Positions 34,961 to 42,956 are shown, counted from the first letter of the stretch. The stretch: DNA of 64,000 nucleotides from Methylopila sp. M107 (GCF_000384475.1 NZ_ARWB01000001.1:3227039-3291038), one strand, 5' to 3'. Program-made: numbers and translations. Notes: generated from the sequence alone by a model not told the origin.

Positions 34961-35055
34961 GTCCCGGCCGAAGTGCCGGGACCCATTTCCGCAGTCGTCG
35001 CAGAAGGACGCGAAACGGATGGGGAAATGGATTCCGGGACAAGCCCGGAATGACA
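34961..35055. repeat. Palindromic intergenic repeat pair
   Basis: GTCCCGGC-CGAAGT-GCCGGGAC at 34961 and ATTCCGGG-ACAAG-CCCGGAAT ending near 35052 form a facing pair, with the same hairpin family as at 3574-3754. They occupy the gap between the HPP and formate dehydrogenase genes. No gene seen. Confidence 0.65.
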
Positions 35056-35081
35056 CGTTCAGCGATCCCGCCCTGCTGCGG

Positions 35082-36287
35082 TCAGCTCGCCTTCTTGAAC
35101 TTTGCGGCTTCGTCCGAGCCGCCGGTCGAGTCGCCGCTCGCATAGGAGCGCGCGCCGACGCCGGCGAGCTTGCCGCCCTGGACGATCAGGTATTCGTCGC
35201 GGATCGGCCGTCCCTCGAAGAAGCATTCGAGGATCTCGCGGGTGCCGGCCGCATAGCGGGCCTGCGCAGAGAGCGAGGTGCCGGAGATATGCAGCGTCAT
35301 GCCGTGATGCGGCATGGTCCGCCACGGATGGTCGTTCGGCGCTGGCTGCGGGAACCAGACGTCGCCGGCGTAGCCCGCCAACTGGCCGCTCTCGCAGGCC
35401 CGGACGATGGCGTCGCGGTCGACGATCTTGCCGCGCGCCGTGTTGATGATGTAGGCGCCGCGCTTCATCTTCGAGATCATCGTCTCGTCGAAGAGGTTCA
35501 GCGTCTCGGAGTGCAGCGGGCAGTTGATGGTGACGACGTCACAGACCTTGACCATGTCCTCGACGGTGTCGTGCCAGGTGAGGTTCAGCTCCTTCTCGAC
35601 CGCTTCCGGCAGGCGATGGCGATCGAAATAATGCAGGTGCACATCCCACGGTTTCAGGCGACGAAGAACCGCAAGGCCGATCCGGCCGGCCGCGACCGTG
35701 CCGATATGCATGCCCTCGACGTCGTAGGAGCGCGAGACGCAGTCGGCGATGTTCCAGCCGCCCTTCTTCACCCACTCATAGGACGGCAGATAGTTGCGGA
35801 CCTGGGAGACGATCATCATCACCACATGCTCGGCGACGCTGATCGAGTTGCAGAACGTGACCTCCGCGACCGTGATCTTGTTCTTCACGGCGGCGTCGAG
35901 ATCGACATGGTCGGAGCCGATGCCGGCGGTCAGCGCGAGCTTCAGCTTGGGCGCCTTGGCGATGCGCTCGGCGGTGAGATAGGCCGGCCAGAACGGCTGG
36001 GAGATCACGACTTCGGCGTCGTGGAGGTGCTTTTCCAGTTCCGAGTCGGGGCCGTCCTTGGACGAGGTCACGACCAGTTCATGGCCGTTCGCCTCGAGAT
36101 ATTTGCGCAGGCCGAGCTCGCCCGAGACCGAGCCGAGCAGCTCGCCGGGGTTGAAGTCGACGCCCTTCGGCGTCGGCAGCGTCTGCCCGTCGGCGTAATG
36201 GGTGATCTTCGGCAGATCGTCCCGGGCGTAGCTCTTCGGCATGCCGCCTTCGGGATCGTCGTAAAGAACGCAAACGACCTTTGCCAT
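35082..36287 (-). CDS. fdh: NAD-dependent formate dehydrogenase
   Basis: 401 residues from the ATG at 36287 (MAKVVCVLYDDPEGGMP), the length and start of the Moraxella/Pseudomonas-type enzyme. It is a D-2-hydroxyacid dehydrogenase-fold protein: formate-binding AGIGSDHVDL, the NAD site with GTVAAGRIGLAVLRRL (glycine motif carrying alanines), catalytic arginine in NTARGKIVD, and catalytic histidine in LHISGTSLSAQARYA. It oxidises formate to CO2 with NADH yield, the last step of C1 oxidation in methylotrophs. A LysR gene lies upstream in the same direction with inverted TTGAGC sites between. Confidence 0.96.
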   Translation of the reverse strand: MAKVVCVLYDDPEGGMPKSYARDDLPKITHYADGQTLPTPKGVDFNPGELLGSVSGELGLRKYLEANGHELVVTSSKDGPDSELEKHLHDAEVVISQPFWPAYLTAERIAKAPKLKLALTAGIGSDHVDLDAAVKNKITVAEVTFCNSISVAEHVVMMIVSQVRNYLPSYEWVKKGGWNIADCVSRSYDVEGMHIGTVAAGRIGLAVLRRLKPWDVHLHYFDRHRLPEAVEKELNLTWHDTVEDMVKVCDVVTINCPLHSETLNLFDETMISKMKRGAYIINTARGKIVDRDAIVRACESGQLAGYAGDVWFPQPAPNDHPWRTMPHHGMTLHISGTSLSAQARYAAGTREILECFFEGRPIRDEYLIVQGGKLAGVGARSYASGDSTGGSDEAAKFKKAS

Positions 36288-36407
36288 GTCTTCATCTCCT
36301 CTTTCGTATGAAATGAAGAGGAAGGCGCTCGCCCAAGCGTGTCCGGCTTCCATCCGCCGCCTGGAACTAGCAACGAAATAGAAGTGTTTTAGAGACAGCT
36401 CAGGAAA

Positions 36408-36450
36408 TTGAGCGTTTCCTCGGTGCTCAAGCTCACAGTGAATTCTTGAG
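36408..36450. promoter_or_regulatory. Probable LysR-type binding sites upstream of fdh
   Basis: TTGAGC (36408-36413) and GCTCAA (36425-36430) are perfect inverted arms separated by 11 bp, matching the T-N11-A rule of LysR regulators. A third arm CTTGAG (36445-36450) pairs with CTCAAG (36426-36431) across 13 bp. The sites are about 120-160 bp before the fdh ATG, in a region less GC-rich than its surroundings. Confidence 0.5.
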
Positions 36451-36486
36451 TTGTTTTTCTTGCGAGCGAGACGAGGATGAACCGGG

Positions 36487-36542
36487 GCTGATCAACAATC
36501 CAATGAAAGTCTTGGAAGGCGTGATAGCTATCGTTGATCAGC
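36487..36542. other. Inverted repeats at the lysR stop codon
   Basis: GCTGATCAAC (36487-36496) and GTTGATCAGC (36533-36542) are perfect 10-bp arms. A separate palindrome GATAGCTATC lies at 36523-36532 and contains the LysR stop codon. They could be a terminator structure or further regulator sites. Confidence 0.3.
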
Positions 36543-37457
36543 GCCGGCGCGCACGGCGGCGGCAAGTTCCCGCTCGAGATCGACGTTGAGCGCGGAGGCG
36601 AGCAGCGCATCGGCCATCGGCGAGCGCGGATCGCGGTCGGAGAGCACAAGGCCGATCGCCTGGCTGTGCACCGGATCGACGAGGTCGATGGTGACAAGGT
36701 CCGGGGCGGCGCGGAACACATAGAAGAAGCTGTGCGGCACGATCCCGGCCCATTCGCCGTGGCGCAGGTGGGAGCACACGCCAAGGAACGAGTTCGACAC
36801 CACCACGGGTTTTACCCGCACGCCGATCGAGCCCGCGAGATTGTTGATGATGCGGCGGTTCTGCATGTCGTCGCTGAGGAGGCAGAGCGGCTCGCTCGCG
36901 GCTTCGGCCCAGGTGATGGACGCCCGGCTCGCGAACGGGTGGGAGCGGCGGGTGACGAACACATAGCGCTCGCGATAGAGCGGAAGCCGGCGCACGCGCT
37001 CCAGCGGTTCGTTCTCGAGATAGGTCATGCCGCCGTCGAGCTCGAAGGCGTCGAGACCGTCCTGGATTGCGCGCGAGGTGAGCGAATGCACCTCGACGGT
37101 CGCGGCCGGATGCGCGTTGCAGAAGCGCGCCGTGATGAACGAGACCGAGGGCATCGCGGCCGGGATGACGCCGAGCTTGAGGACGCCGGTCAGGCCCTCG
37201 CGGGCGCCGGTCAGGTCGTCCTTGAGGCTGTTGTAGTCGGTGAGGATCTGCCGGCCCCAGGCCAGCACTTTCTCTCCCTCCGCGGTGAGCCCGACGAAAC
37301 GCTGGCTGCGCACCACAAGCCGCGCGTCGAGATCCTCCTCGAGCTTGCGGATCGCCGCGGAGAGCGTCGGCTGCGCGACGTTGCAGGCCTCGGCGGCCTT
37401 GGCGAAGTGCTTCTCGCGCGCAAGCGTCACGAAATAGGACAGATGCCGAACCAGCAC
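36528..37457 (-). CDS. LysR-family transcriptional regulator, GTG start
   Basis: 309 residues from a GTG at 37457 with GGAGGCGAGAC immediately upstream on the coding strand; a longer ATG version would add an unrelated leader. The N-terminal winged helix is LVRHLSYFVTLAREKHFAKAAEACNVAQPTLSAAIRKLEEDL, followed by a LysR substrate domain (LTGVLKLGVIPAAMPSVSF). It is immediately upstream of fdh in the same direction and may control it through the TTGAGC repeats at 36408-36450 (inference). The 3' end contains a long inverted repeat. Confidence 0.92.
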   Translation of the reverse strand: MLVRHLSYFVTLAREKHFAKAAEACNVAQPTLSAAIRKLEEDLDARLVVRSQRFVGLTAEGEKVLAWGRQILTDYNSLKDDLTGAREGLTGVLKLGVIPAAMPSVSFITARFCNAHPAATVEVHSLTSRAIQDGLDAFELDGGMTYLENEPLERVRRLPLYRERYVFVTRRSHPFASRASITWAEAASEPLCLLSDDMQNRRIINNLAGSIGVRVKPVVVSNSFLGVCSHLRHGEWAGIVPHSFFYVFRAAPDLVTIDLVDPVHSQAIGLVLSDRDPRSPMADALLASALNVDLERELAAAVRAGADQR

Positions 37458-37587
37458 GTCTCGCCTCCAACCCGCGCCGCCAAGGCGTTGATCGATATGC
37501 AATTGCAAATATAACGATTGTCGGTATCTCGCCATCTTGCGCTGCGGCGCCGAGGGGTCCAGTCGACTTGCGCGGCCAGCACGACGC

Positions 37588-39390
37588 CTATGGCGTCGAG
37601 CTTTCCCCGATCAGCTGCGCCGCGATGGCGGAAAGGTGCGCGTTGAGCAGCGGCCCGAGCGGCGACTGGCCGACGGGGGTTCGGTACACCCGCTGGAAGT
37701 ACGAAAAGTCCGCATTGCTGTTGCCTTCGAGAATGACCGGTCCGTCCGGCGTCCAGCCGATGTCCCAGCCGACCAGCACCCGCGCCGAAAACATCCGGTG
37801 TGCGGCGATCGCGACATCGGCGATCTCCCGCCAGCCCTCGAGCCGCCGGCCGGTGATGCGCTCGCCCGTCACCGGATGGTCTGCGAACCAGCGCGTGCAG
37901 GTTTCGGGCGCGTCGCCCGTCATCAGCCCGAACTCTCCGGTATCGACGTCGATCGCGCAGCCCCAGTCGGCGTCAGGGGTTATCGGCCAGTCCGGCTCGA
38001 AGCGGCGCAGCAGCCGCATGACGCCGTGCGTCGCCTGCGGCTCGCCGCGGGCGTCGAGGCACGTCATGACGCGGAACACCACGAGCGATTTGTCCGCGAA
38101 TGACCGGATCTCTCCGTGATTGCGCAGCTTTGGCTGGACGATCAGCCGCCGGCCGACCGATGCGTTCTGCAGCGACAGCACGACCTCGTCGAAATTGACG
38201 ATCGCGCCGTCGTCCGCGCGGTAGAGAAACGGGCCGATCCGCTCGAAATTCAGCGTGAAGCGGCCGCCGCGGCCCTTGCGATCCTTCACGAACAGGTCGC
38301 GATCGAAGGCTGTCCGCGGCCCCATCCAGGCGAGCGCGCCGTCCTCGACGGTCGCGATGATCTGCGCGGACGGCACGCCATGCGCGTCGCAGACGCGGAA
38401 GAATTCGAGCTTGTCGTTCATGTCGCGAGGGCCGGCGCTCGTCTCGCGCAGCATCTGGATGCGCTTGTTCAGCCCGTTCTTGGTCTCGACGCGCGTCATG
38501 GTCGCGGCGAACAGGCCAGGCTCCGGGCGATAGAGCTCGTGGACGTAATAGCTCTTGGCGTCGACGCCGTGCACGAAGCCGAGGCGCAGCAGGTCGAGCA
38601 GTTGCTCGCCATAGCCCCGGCCATAGGCGCGGCTCACCGCGCCGGCCGACACCGACCAGAAACGTGCGATCACGGCGAGAACCAGCAGATGGCGAAACCC
38701 CGGCAGCGCGAGGATCGGCTGCGGCGCGGGATAGCGACGCTTGGTTTCGAGGCCGAAATCGTAAAACAGGCTGCGCGCCTTGAGCCCCACTTCCTCGGGC
38801 GAAAACCGATAGTTCTTCAGCGGCGAAAGCTGCGTCAGCAGCAGTCCGGCCACAAGCGTCGCGGTGGCGGCGAGCTCGGCGAAATCCTCGAGCTTGGCGA
38901 GCGCATGATGTCCTTCCGCCAGTCCAGCCGCGTGCAGGACGAGATTGAGGCCGACGGCGGCCAGCGCGATCGCGAGGCCCGAACGCATCACGACCATCAC
39001 GCGCCGCCGCATCGCGTAGCGGCGGCCGCACATCACGATCAGCGACGCGGCGACGATCCAGAACACGCCGGAGACGCACGCCTCAATGAGTTTTGGCGCG
39101 GCGGGCGCGAGCAGCGGCTCCAGGTGATCCTCGATCGCGATCATCAGGGTTCCGAGCGCCGCCCATCCCCAGGCCGCGCGCAAAACCGCGTGGCGCCGAT
39201 GCGCCAGAATCTGGATCGCCGCGAAGCTCAGTCCGAGGAAGGCTACGAAGTCGTTGCCGACTTCGAAGGTCGACACCCGGCCGAGCGGCGCGAAGCGCCC
39301 GGAAAACGCGACGAGCGGAAGTGCCAGGCCGAAGGCGAGCAGGAAGGCGCCGCTCTGTCCCGCCAGCGGCGAACGTCTGAGCGCGGTCAT
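37588..39390 (-). CDS. Membrane-anchored ATP-grasp protein (sugar-transfer-associated ATP-grasp family)
   Basis: 600 residues from the ATG at 39390. About seven membrane helices fill residues 10-235, then a cytosolic domain from about 240 matches the sugar-transfer-associated ATP-grasp family (PF14397-like): FFRVCDAHGVPSAQIIATVEDG, DLFVKDRKGRGGRFTLNFERI, LIVQPKLRNHGEIRSF, LVVFRVMTCLD and the metal-binding end GWDIGWTPDGPVILEGNSNADFSYFQ. Such proteins are predicted ligases acting on envelope or peptide precursors. It overlaps the Fe(II)/2OG oxygenase gene by 4 bp. The product is unknown; nothing matches a described pathway. Confidence 0.8.
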   Translation of the reverse strand: MTALRRSPLAGQSGAFLLAFGLALPLVAFSGRFAPLGRVSTFEVGNDFVAFLGLSFAAIQILAHRRHAVLRAAWGWAALGTLMIAIEDHLEPLLAPAAPKLIEACVSGVFWIVAASLIVMCGRRYAMRRRVMVVMRSGLAIALAAVGLNLVLHAAGLAEGHHALAKLEDFAELAATATLVAGLLLTQLSPLKNYRFSPEEVGLKARSLFYDFGLETKRRYPAPQPILALPGFRHLLVLAVIARFWSVSAGAVSRAYGRGYGEQLLDLLRLGFVHGVDAKSYYVHELYRPEPGLFAATMTRVETKNGLNKRIQMLRETSAGPRDMNDKLEFFRVCDAHGVPSAQIIATVEDGALAWMGPRTAFDRDLFVKDRKGRGGRFTLNFERIGPFLYRADDGAIVNFDEVVLSLQNASVGRRLIVQPKLRNHGEIRSFADKSLVVFRVMTCLDARGEPQATHGVMRLLRRFEPDWPITPDADWGCAIDVDTGEFGLMTGDAPETCTRWFADHPVTGERITGRRLEGWREIADVAIAAHRMFSARVLVGWDIGWTPDGPVILEGNSNADFSYFQRVYRTPVGQSPLGPLLNAHLSAIAAQLIGESSTP

Positions 39391-40229
39391 CGGGCGAGCG
39401 CCTCGATCGAGGTCAGGCCGAAGACCTGGGAGCTCTCGATGGTGGCCGCGCGGATGTCCGGATAGCTGCCGTCCTCGGCGGGCGCCCATGCCCGCGTCGG
39501 CGTGGTGACGCTCGCGTTGACGAAGAACATCAGCGAGGCGCGGGTGCGGACGCCCGACACGTTGCGCACGCGGTGCACCAGCGGGCGGAGATGACCTCCG
39601 GTCATGAGGGTCAGGATACTGCCCGGCATGATCAGCAGCTCGTCGCGGCCGATGTTCGCCGGCTCGAACCGTCCGTCGACCTCGATCTCGAGGCCCGGCT
39701 GCCGCGACGTCACGACCGTCAACAAGTGACCGTCCTCGTGTGCGTCCTGCAGCAGATCGCGGTTCTCGCGGCCGGGACGGTAGTAGTTGAGCTGGAGATA
39801 GGAGAACGCCGCGGCGTCGATGCGGTCGCCCTCAGGGTCGAAGGCGTTCCGGATGTCGTCGAGCACGGCGTTCGCAAGGCTCGCATAAACCGGCGCCGCG
39901 CGGCGCAGCGCGTTGTGCAGCGGGTTGACCGCCCGCCAGACAGCGATGTCCGGACGGGACTGGTTGCGCAGGACGAGCGAGAAGGTCTCGTTCAGGTCCG
40001 GCCGGGTTTCGTCGCCGGAAAACTCGGCTCCGAAGGTCCGAAAGCCCTCAAGGATGTCCGGCCGCGCGAACCGCGTCTTCTCGGATGGCTCCTTCGCGAA
40101 GAAGGCGTCGGCTTCGTCGAACGCTTCGTCGAGGCAGGCCTGCATCAGCGGCCCCATGCGCACGATCGCATAGCCCGAATGCAGCAGCGTGCTCGACGCG
40201 CTGCGAACCAGATTGGCGTAGTCTTTCAC
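39387..40229 (-). CDS. Fe(II)/2-oxoglutarate oxygenase, isopenicillin N synthase-like, GTG start
   Basis: 280 residues from a GTG at 40229, which overlaps the TGA of the small upstream gene. N-terminal non-heme dioxygenase segment (SGYAIVRMGPLMQACLDEAFDEADAFF), then the double-stranded beta-helix with HEDGHLLTVVTS (HxD pair), the distal histidine in LVHRVRNVSG and the cosubstrate arginine in RASLMFFVNAS. All three iron ligands and the arginine are present, so it should be active. It hydroxylates or desaturates an unknown substrate, plausibly the product or substrate of the ATP-grasp partner. Confidence 0.85.
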   Translation of the reverse strand: MKDYANLVRSASSTLLHSGYAIVRMGPLMQACLDEAFDEADAFFAKEPSEKTRFARPDILEGFRTFGAEFSGDETRPDLNETFSLVLRNQSRPDIAVWRAVNPLHNALRRAAPVYASLANAVLDDIRNAFDPEGDRIDAAAFSYLQLNYYRPGRENRDLLQDAHEDGHLLTVVTSRQPGLEIEVDGRFEPANIGRDELLIMPGSILTLMTGGHLRPLVHRVRNVSGVRTRASLMFFVNASVTTPTRAWAPAEDGSYPDIRAATIESSQVFGLTSIEALAR

Positions 40230-40402
40230 TGGACTGACCTCGAAGAATCGAAGGGATTTTGGGGGCTTGGCCGGAAGCGGGCGTCGGAGACGGTCAGCAC
40301 CGAAGCCACCACCGCGCCGAACAGAGCGGCGCCCGCGAGGGCGCCGACGACGGCGAGCAAGGCCCGCAGGCGCGACCGGGTGCTGGTGGATCTGGAGGCC
40401 AT
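40226..40402 (-). CDS. 58-residue single-pass membrane peptide, first gene of the oxygenase/ATP-grasp operon
   Basis: A 58-codon frame from the ATG at 40402: basic N-terminus (MASRSTSTRSRLR), one hydrophobic helix (LLAVVGALAGAALFGAVVAS, about residues 15-35), and a hydrophilic tail ending PFDSSRSVQ. Its TGA overlaps the GTG start of the oxygenase gene, a GTGA junction that argues for real translation and coupling. An OmpR-type direct repeat lies 48 bp upstream. No homology recognised. It may be a membrane anchor or a substrate peptide for the two enzymes encoded after it (inference). Confidence 0.65.
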   Translation of the reverse strand: MASRSTSTRSRLRALLAVVGALAGAALFGAVVASVLTVSDARFRPSPQNPFDSSRSVQ

Positions 40403-40449
40403 GTGTCGAACGCCATTTCGTTGCGGCGCGAAAACACTGGGCTCGTCGA

Positions 40450-40466
40450 CTTAGGCCCGAATTAGG
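40450..40466 (-). promoter_or_regulatory. OmpR/PmrA-type direct repeat upstream of the small-peptide operon
   Basis: On the coding strand the site reads CCTAATTCGGGCCTAAG: two CCTAA units 11 bp apart (plus-strand TTAGG at 40451-40455 and 40462-40466). The same layout precedes the secreted-protein gene (41773-41788) and the response regulator gene (42874-42889). Confidence 0.5.
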
Positions 40467-40533
40467 GGCGCGGGCTACTTGGGCCGGAAGCGCGTGGGCG
40501 GGAGCTAAGTCCTAGAGAACGAACGGTTTTGGG

Positions 40534-40569
40534 AGAAAAATGAATGCGGCCGCCCCAGAGGGCGGCCGC
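40534..40569 (-). terminator. Rho-independent terminator of the COG4705 gene
   Basis: Perfect 10-bp arms GCGGCCGCCC (40546-40555) and GGGCGGCCGC (40560-40569) with a 4-nt loop. On the minus strand the stem is followed by ATTCATTTTTCTCC, a T-rich tail, 45 bp after the COG4705 stop codon. Confidence 0.75.
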
Positions 40570-40613
40570 AGGGGCCAGGACTCAGCGTGTCGCTTCTTAG
40601 GCGGGTAGAGGCG

Positions 40614-41408
40614 CTATCCCGCCGAACTGCGCGCCGGCGTTCCGGCCCCGTCGCGGTCCTGGAGTGTGAGAAAGATGACCAGACCGACGATCGCGACGAG
40701 GAAAGCGGCGCTGGTCATCACCGTGCCGAAGCCGAGGCCGCCATATTCGGTCGGTTGCGAGAGCAGGTCGCCGAACGAGGCGCCGAGCGGGCGCGTCAGG
40801 ATGTAGGCGAGCCAGAACGCCAGGATCCCGTTCAGCCGGAGCGCATAGTAGGCGCAGGCGATCAGCGAGACGCTTGCCGCGAACAGCAGGCCCGTGGTGA
40901 GATAGCCGAGCTCATAGTGCTCCGCGATCAGGTCGCCGACCGCCGTGCCGAGCGCGAAGGTGAAGAGGATCGCGCTCCAGTAGAACGCCTCGCGAAGCGC
41001 GGTGAAGACCTCGTGGATCGACAGCGTGCCTTCCGACAACCACCAGAGCGCAAACGTCGCGGCGAGTGCGAGCGTGTACGCGACCGTCGTGGTCGTGAGC
41101 GCGACGCCGAACGTGTCGACCAGATTGTCGGTCACGAGCGTGCCGACCACGCTGACCATCACCACCGAGAGCCAGTAAACCCAGGGAACATATCTGCGCT
41201 GGGCGAACTGCAGCGCGATCGCGGCGACCAGGAAAGCGCTCATGACAAGCGAGGTTGCGGTCAGGCCCCATCCGAGGTTGACCGCAAGGTAGTCGGCGGC
41301 GGTCTCGCCCATGGTCACCGCCATGAGCTTGATCAGCCAGAATTCGAGCGTGACCTCGGGGGCCCGGTTGGGCGCCGTGGTCGGAGTCGTGCGGGCGAGC
41401 GCGGTCAT
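40614..41408 (-). CDS. COG4705 integral membrane protein
   Basis: 264 residues from the ATG at 41408. About seven to eight membrane helices in two similar halves; EVTLEFWLIKLMAVTMGETAADY and YWSAILFTFALGTAVGDLIAEHY are the repeat cores characteristic of COG4705 proteins. Conserved ET/D residues within helices suggest ion or small-molecule handling, but no function is established. It lies 29 bp after the secreted-protein gene and ends in a clear terminator. The family is often found near OmpR-type two-component systems, as here. Confidence 0.8.
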   Translation of the reverse strand: MTALARTTPTTAPNRAPEVTLEFWLIKLMAVTMGETAADYLAVNLGWGLTATSLVMSAFLVAAIALQFAQRRYVPWVYWLSVVMVSVVGTLVTDNLVDTFGVALTTTTVAYTLALAATFALWWLSEGTLSIHEVFTALREAFYWSAILFTFALGTAVGDLIAEHYELGYLTTGLLFAASVSLIACAYYALRLNGILAFWLAYILTRPLGASFGDLLSQPTEYGGLGFGTVMTSAAFLVAIVGLVIFLTLQDRDGAGTPARSSAG

Positions 41409-41437
41409 GTCGTCTCCTGTCTTGGGGGCGGGGGCGG

Positions 41438-41698
41438 TCAGCGCTTGAGGACCTTGAGCGCGTCGTCGAAGAAGGCGTCGGCGCGCTTGTCGTCGTCGGC
41501 GTTGCAGCGCTCGACGCCCTTGGCCTCGAGCTCCCTGACCGGCGCCATGTCGGCCTCGCTCAGCGTCGTCCGCGCCATCGACGCTCGGAGCGCGACGAGC
41601 TTGTCCTCGCAGGGGACCGGCGCGGCGTAGGCGAAGGAGGCGAAGCAGCCGGCGGAGGCGAGCGTCGCGACGGCGGCGGCGAGCTTGATGGAGGTCAT
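41438..41698 (-). CDS. Small secreted protein, unknown function
   Basis: 86 residues from the ATG at 41698: signal peptide MTSIKLAAAVATLASAGCFA with cleavage near SFAYA, then a short charged helical domain with two cysteines (VPCEDKL and VERCNADDD) that could form a disulfide. It stands first in a two-gene unit with the COG4705 gene. An 11-bp-period CTAAG repeat lies about 75 bp upstream, next to which an IS630 element has inserted. No family recognised. Confidence 0.7.
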   Translation of the reverse strand: MTSIKLAAAVATLASAGCFASFAYAAPVPCEDKLVALRASMARTTLSEADMAPVRELEAKGVERCNADDDKRADAFFDDALKVLKR

Positions 41699-41772
41699 GG
41701 GATGTCCGATCGATTTGGGTCGACGCCAGCCATCGGCGCCGCTTCAGGTGTCAATCGGAATAGGGAGGGCGA

Positions 41773-41788
41773 CTTAGCCGCGACTTAG
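41773..41788 (-). promoter_or_regulatory. OmpR/PmrA-type direct repeat upstream of the secreted protein
   Basis: Plus strand CTTAG at 41773-41777 and 41784-41788 (coding strand CTAAG-N6-CTAAG, 11-bp period). The TA target of the IS630 element (41786-41787) falls inside the distal half-site, though the half-site sequence is preserved. Confidence 0.5.
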
Positions 41789-41800
41789 AGCGTGATCATC

Positions 41801-42364
41801 TCATATTGACGCGTATCCAGCGTTGACGATGTAGTTTCGGCATTCTTCGGCGGAGAAGTCGTTGAGGAGTGTCGGGATGCGCCGCCAGGTGGTTTCGACC
41901 GTTCGTTCCTGAGCTCTGCGCAGCATGTGCTTGAGCTTGGCGAAGACCTGCTCGATCGGGTTGAGGTCGGGGCTGTAGGGCGGCAGGAAGGCGAGCCGGG
42001 CTCCAGCGTTTCGGATGGCCTCTCGGACGGCCTTTCCTTTGTGACTGCCGAGGTTGTCGAGCACGACGACGTCGCCGGGCTTCAGCGTCGGGATCAGAAC
42101 CTCGGTCACGTAGGCGAGGAAGCGGACGCCGTTGATCGGACCGTCGAACACGCAGGGCGCATCGATCCTGTCCGAGCGCAGCGCGGCGAGGAACGTCATT
42201 GTCTTCCAGTGCGCGTGCGGAACCTTGGCGTTCAGCCGCTGGCCACGCGGGCTCCAGCCGCGCAGCGGCGCCATGTTGGTCTTGGCCCAGGTCTCGTCGA
42301 GGAAGACGAGACGGGAGGCGTCAACGCGCCTCTGAAGGCTTCGCCACCTTCGTCGGCGGCGCAC
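41801..42364 (-). CDS. IS630 transposase, DDE catalytic part (OrfB)
   Basis: About 187 residues as a separate frame. The DDE triad is visible: [24 protein letters not shown] and [19 protein letters not shown]. In intact IS630 proteins this is fused to the HTH part. The in-frame upstream sequence ([12 protein letters not shown]) extends past the listed ATG into the overlap, so the normal product is a frameshift fusion with OrfA. Confidence 0.88.
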   Translation of the reverse strand: MRRRRRWRSLQRRVDASRLVFLDETWAKTNMAPLRGWSPRGQRLNAKVPHAHWKTMTFLAALRSDRIDAPCVFDGPINGVRFLAYVTEVLIPTLKPGDVVVLDNLGSHKGKAVREAIRNAGARLAFLPPYSPDLNPIEQVFAKLKHMLRRAQERTVETTWRRIPTLLNDFSAEECRNYIVNAGYASI

Positions 42365-42743
42365 GACGTCCGGCCTGTCCCGCTCGCTCGCCAGAACGGT
42401 TTTTTTTGAAGCTCAGCTTCTCAGAGCGGACCAGGCTCCAGACCGCGCCATAACTCGCAACGACGCCGCGTTCGGCGAGCTCTCGCTGCAGCCGCCGCAA
42501 GCTGACATGCGGCTCGGCCGCAAGCCGCGCCAGCATCCAGTCCCGCTCGCCTGCGAGCCGCAACGGACGACGCGAGCCCATCGGTTTGGCCGCGGCGCTC
42601 CCCGTCGCCCGGTGGCGCTGCGACCATTTCACGACGCTCGACACGCTCACCTGAAACGTCGCCGCGACAGAACGAACGCTCTCGCCAGCCGCAACCCGCG
42701 CCACCGCGCGCTCCCGAAGATCAAGCGAATAGGCGCGAACCAT
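42321..42743 (-). CDS. IS630 transposase, HTH part (OrfA)
   Basis: 140 residues from the ATG at 42743 ([20 protein letters not shown]). Two helix-turn-helix units ([23 protein letters not shown] and [21 protein letters not shown]) bind the element ends. The frame passes through eight consecutive A residues (T run at 42400-42407 on the plus strand) at SFKKN and stops after an unrelated tail. A +1 shift there enters the OrfB frame, so slippage on A8 should give the full transposase. Confidence 0.88.
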   Translation of the reverse strand: MVRAYSLDLRERAVARVAAGESVRSVAATFQVSVSSVVKWSQRHRATGSAAAKPMGSRRPLRLAGERDWMLARLAAEPHVSLRRLQRELAERGVVASYGAVWSLVRSEKLSFKKNRSGERAGQAGRRAPPTKVAKPSEAR

Positions 42744-42873
42744 TCCGCCATCCTCCAATCCCGACACTCAATCGGAATCAGAAATCCGCCAGAAAGTGAA
42801 TCCCTTCCCGATTCAAAACACGACGATCACGCTCTAGAGGCGGTCCGGCCGCGATTCCGTCCTGTCGCGCGCC

Positions 42874-42889
42874 CTAATCGAGTTCTAAT
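42874..42889 (+). promoter_or_regulatory. OmpR/PmrA-type direct repeat upstream of the response regulator
   Basis: CTAAT at 42874-42878 and 42885-42889, 11 bp apart, 68 bp before the GTG start of the regulator gene. It matches the repeats at 40450 and 41773 and suggests autoregulation. Confidence 0.5.
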
Positions 42890-42956
42890 TCTGATCGTGC
42901 GATGGTCGAATACGCGTCGGCCCCGCCGGAGCTGGCGGAAGTCCCGGAGCGAAAAA

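Larger units (their letters stand above)
41786..42836. mobile_element. IS630-family insertion sequence
   Basis: Terminal inverted repeats GAGCGTGATC (from 41788) and GATCACGCTC (to 42834) are flanked by the TA target duplication (41786-41787 and 42835-42836). Inside are two overlapping minus-strand transposase frames joined by an A8 slippery run. The element sits between the divergent secreted-protein and response-regulator genes, separating their two operator-like repeats. Confidence 0.9.
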
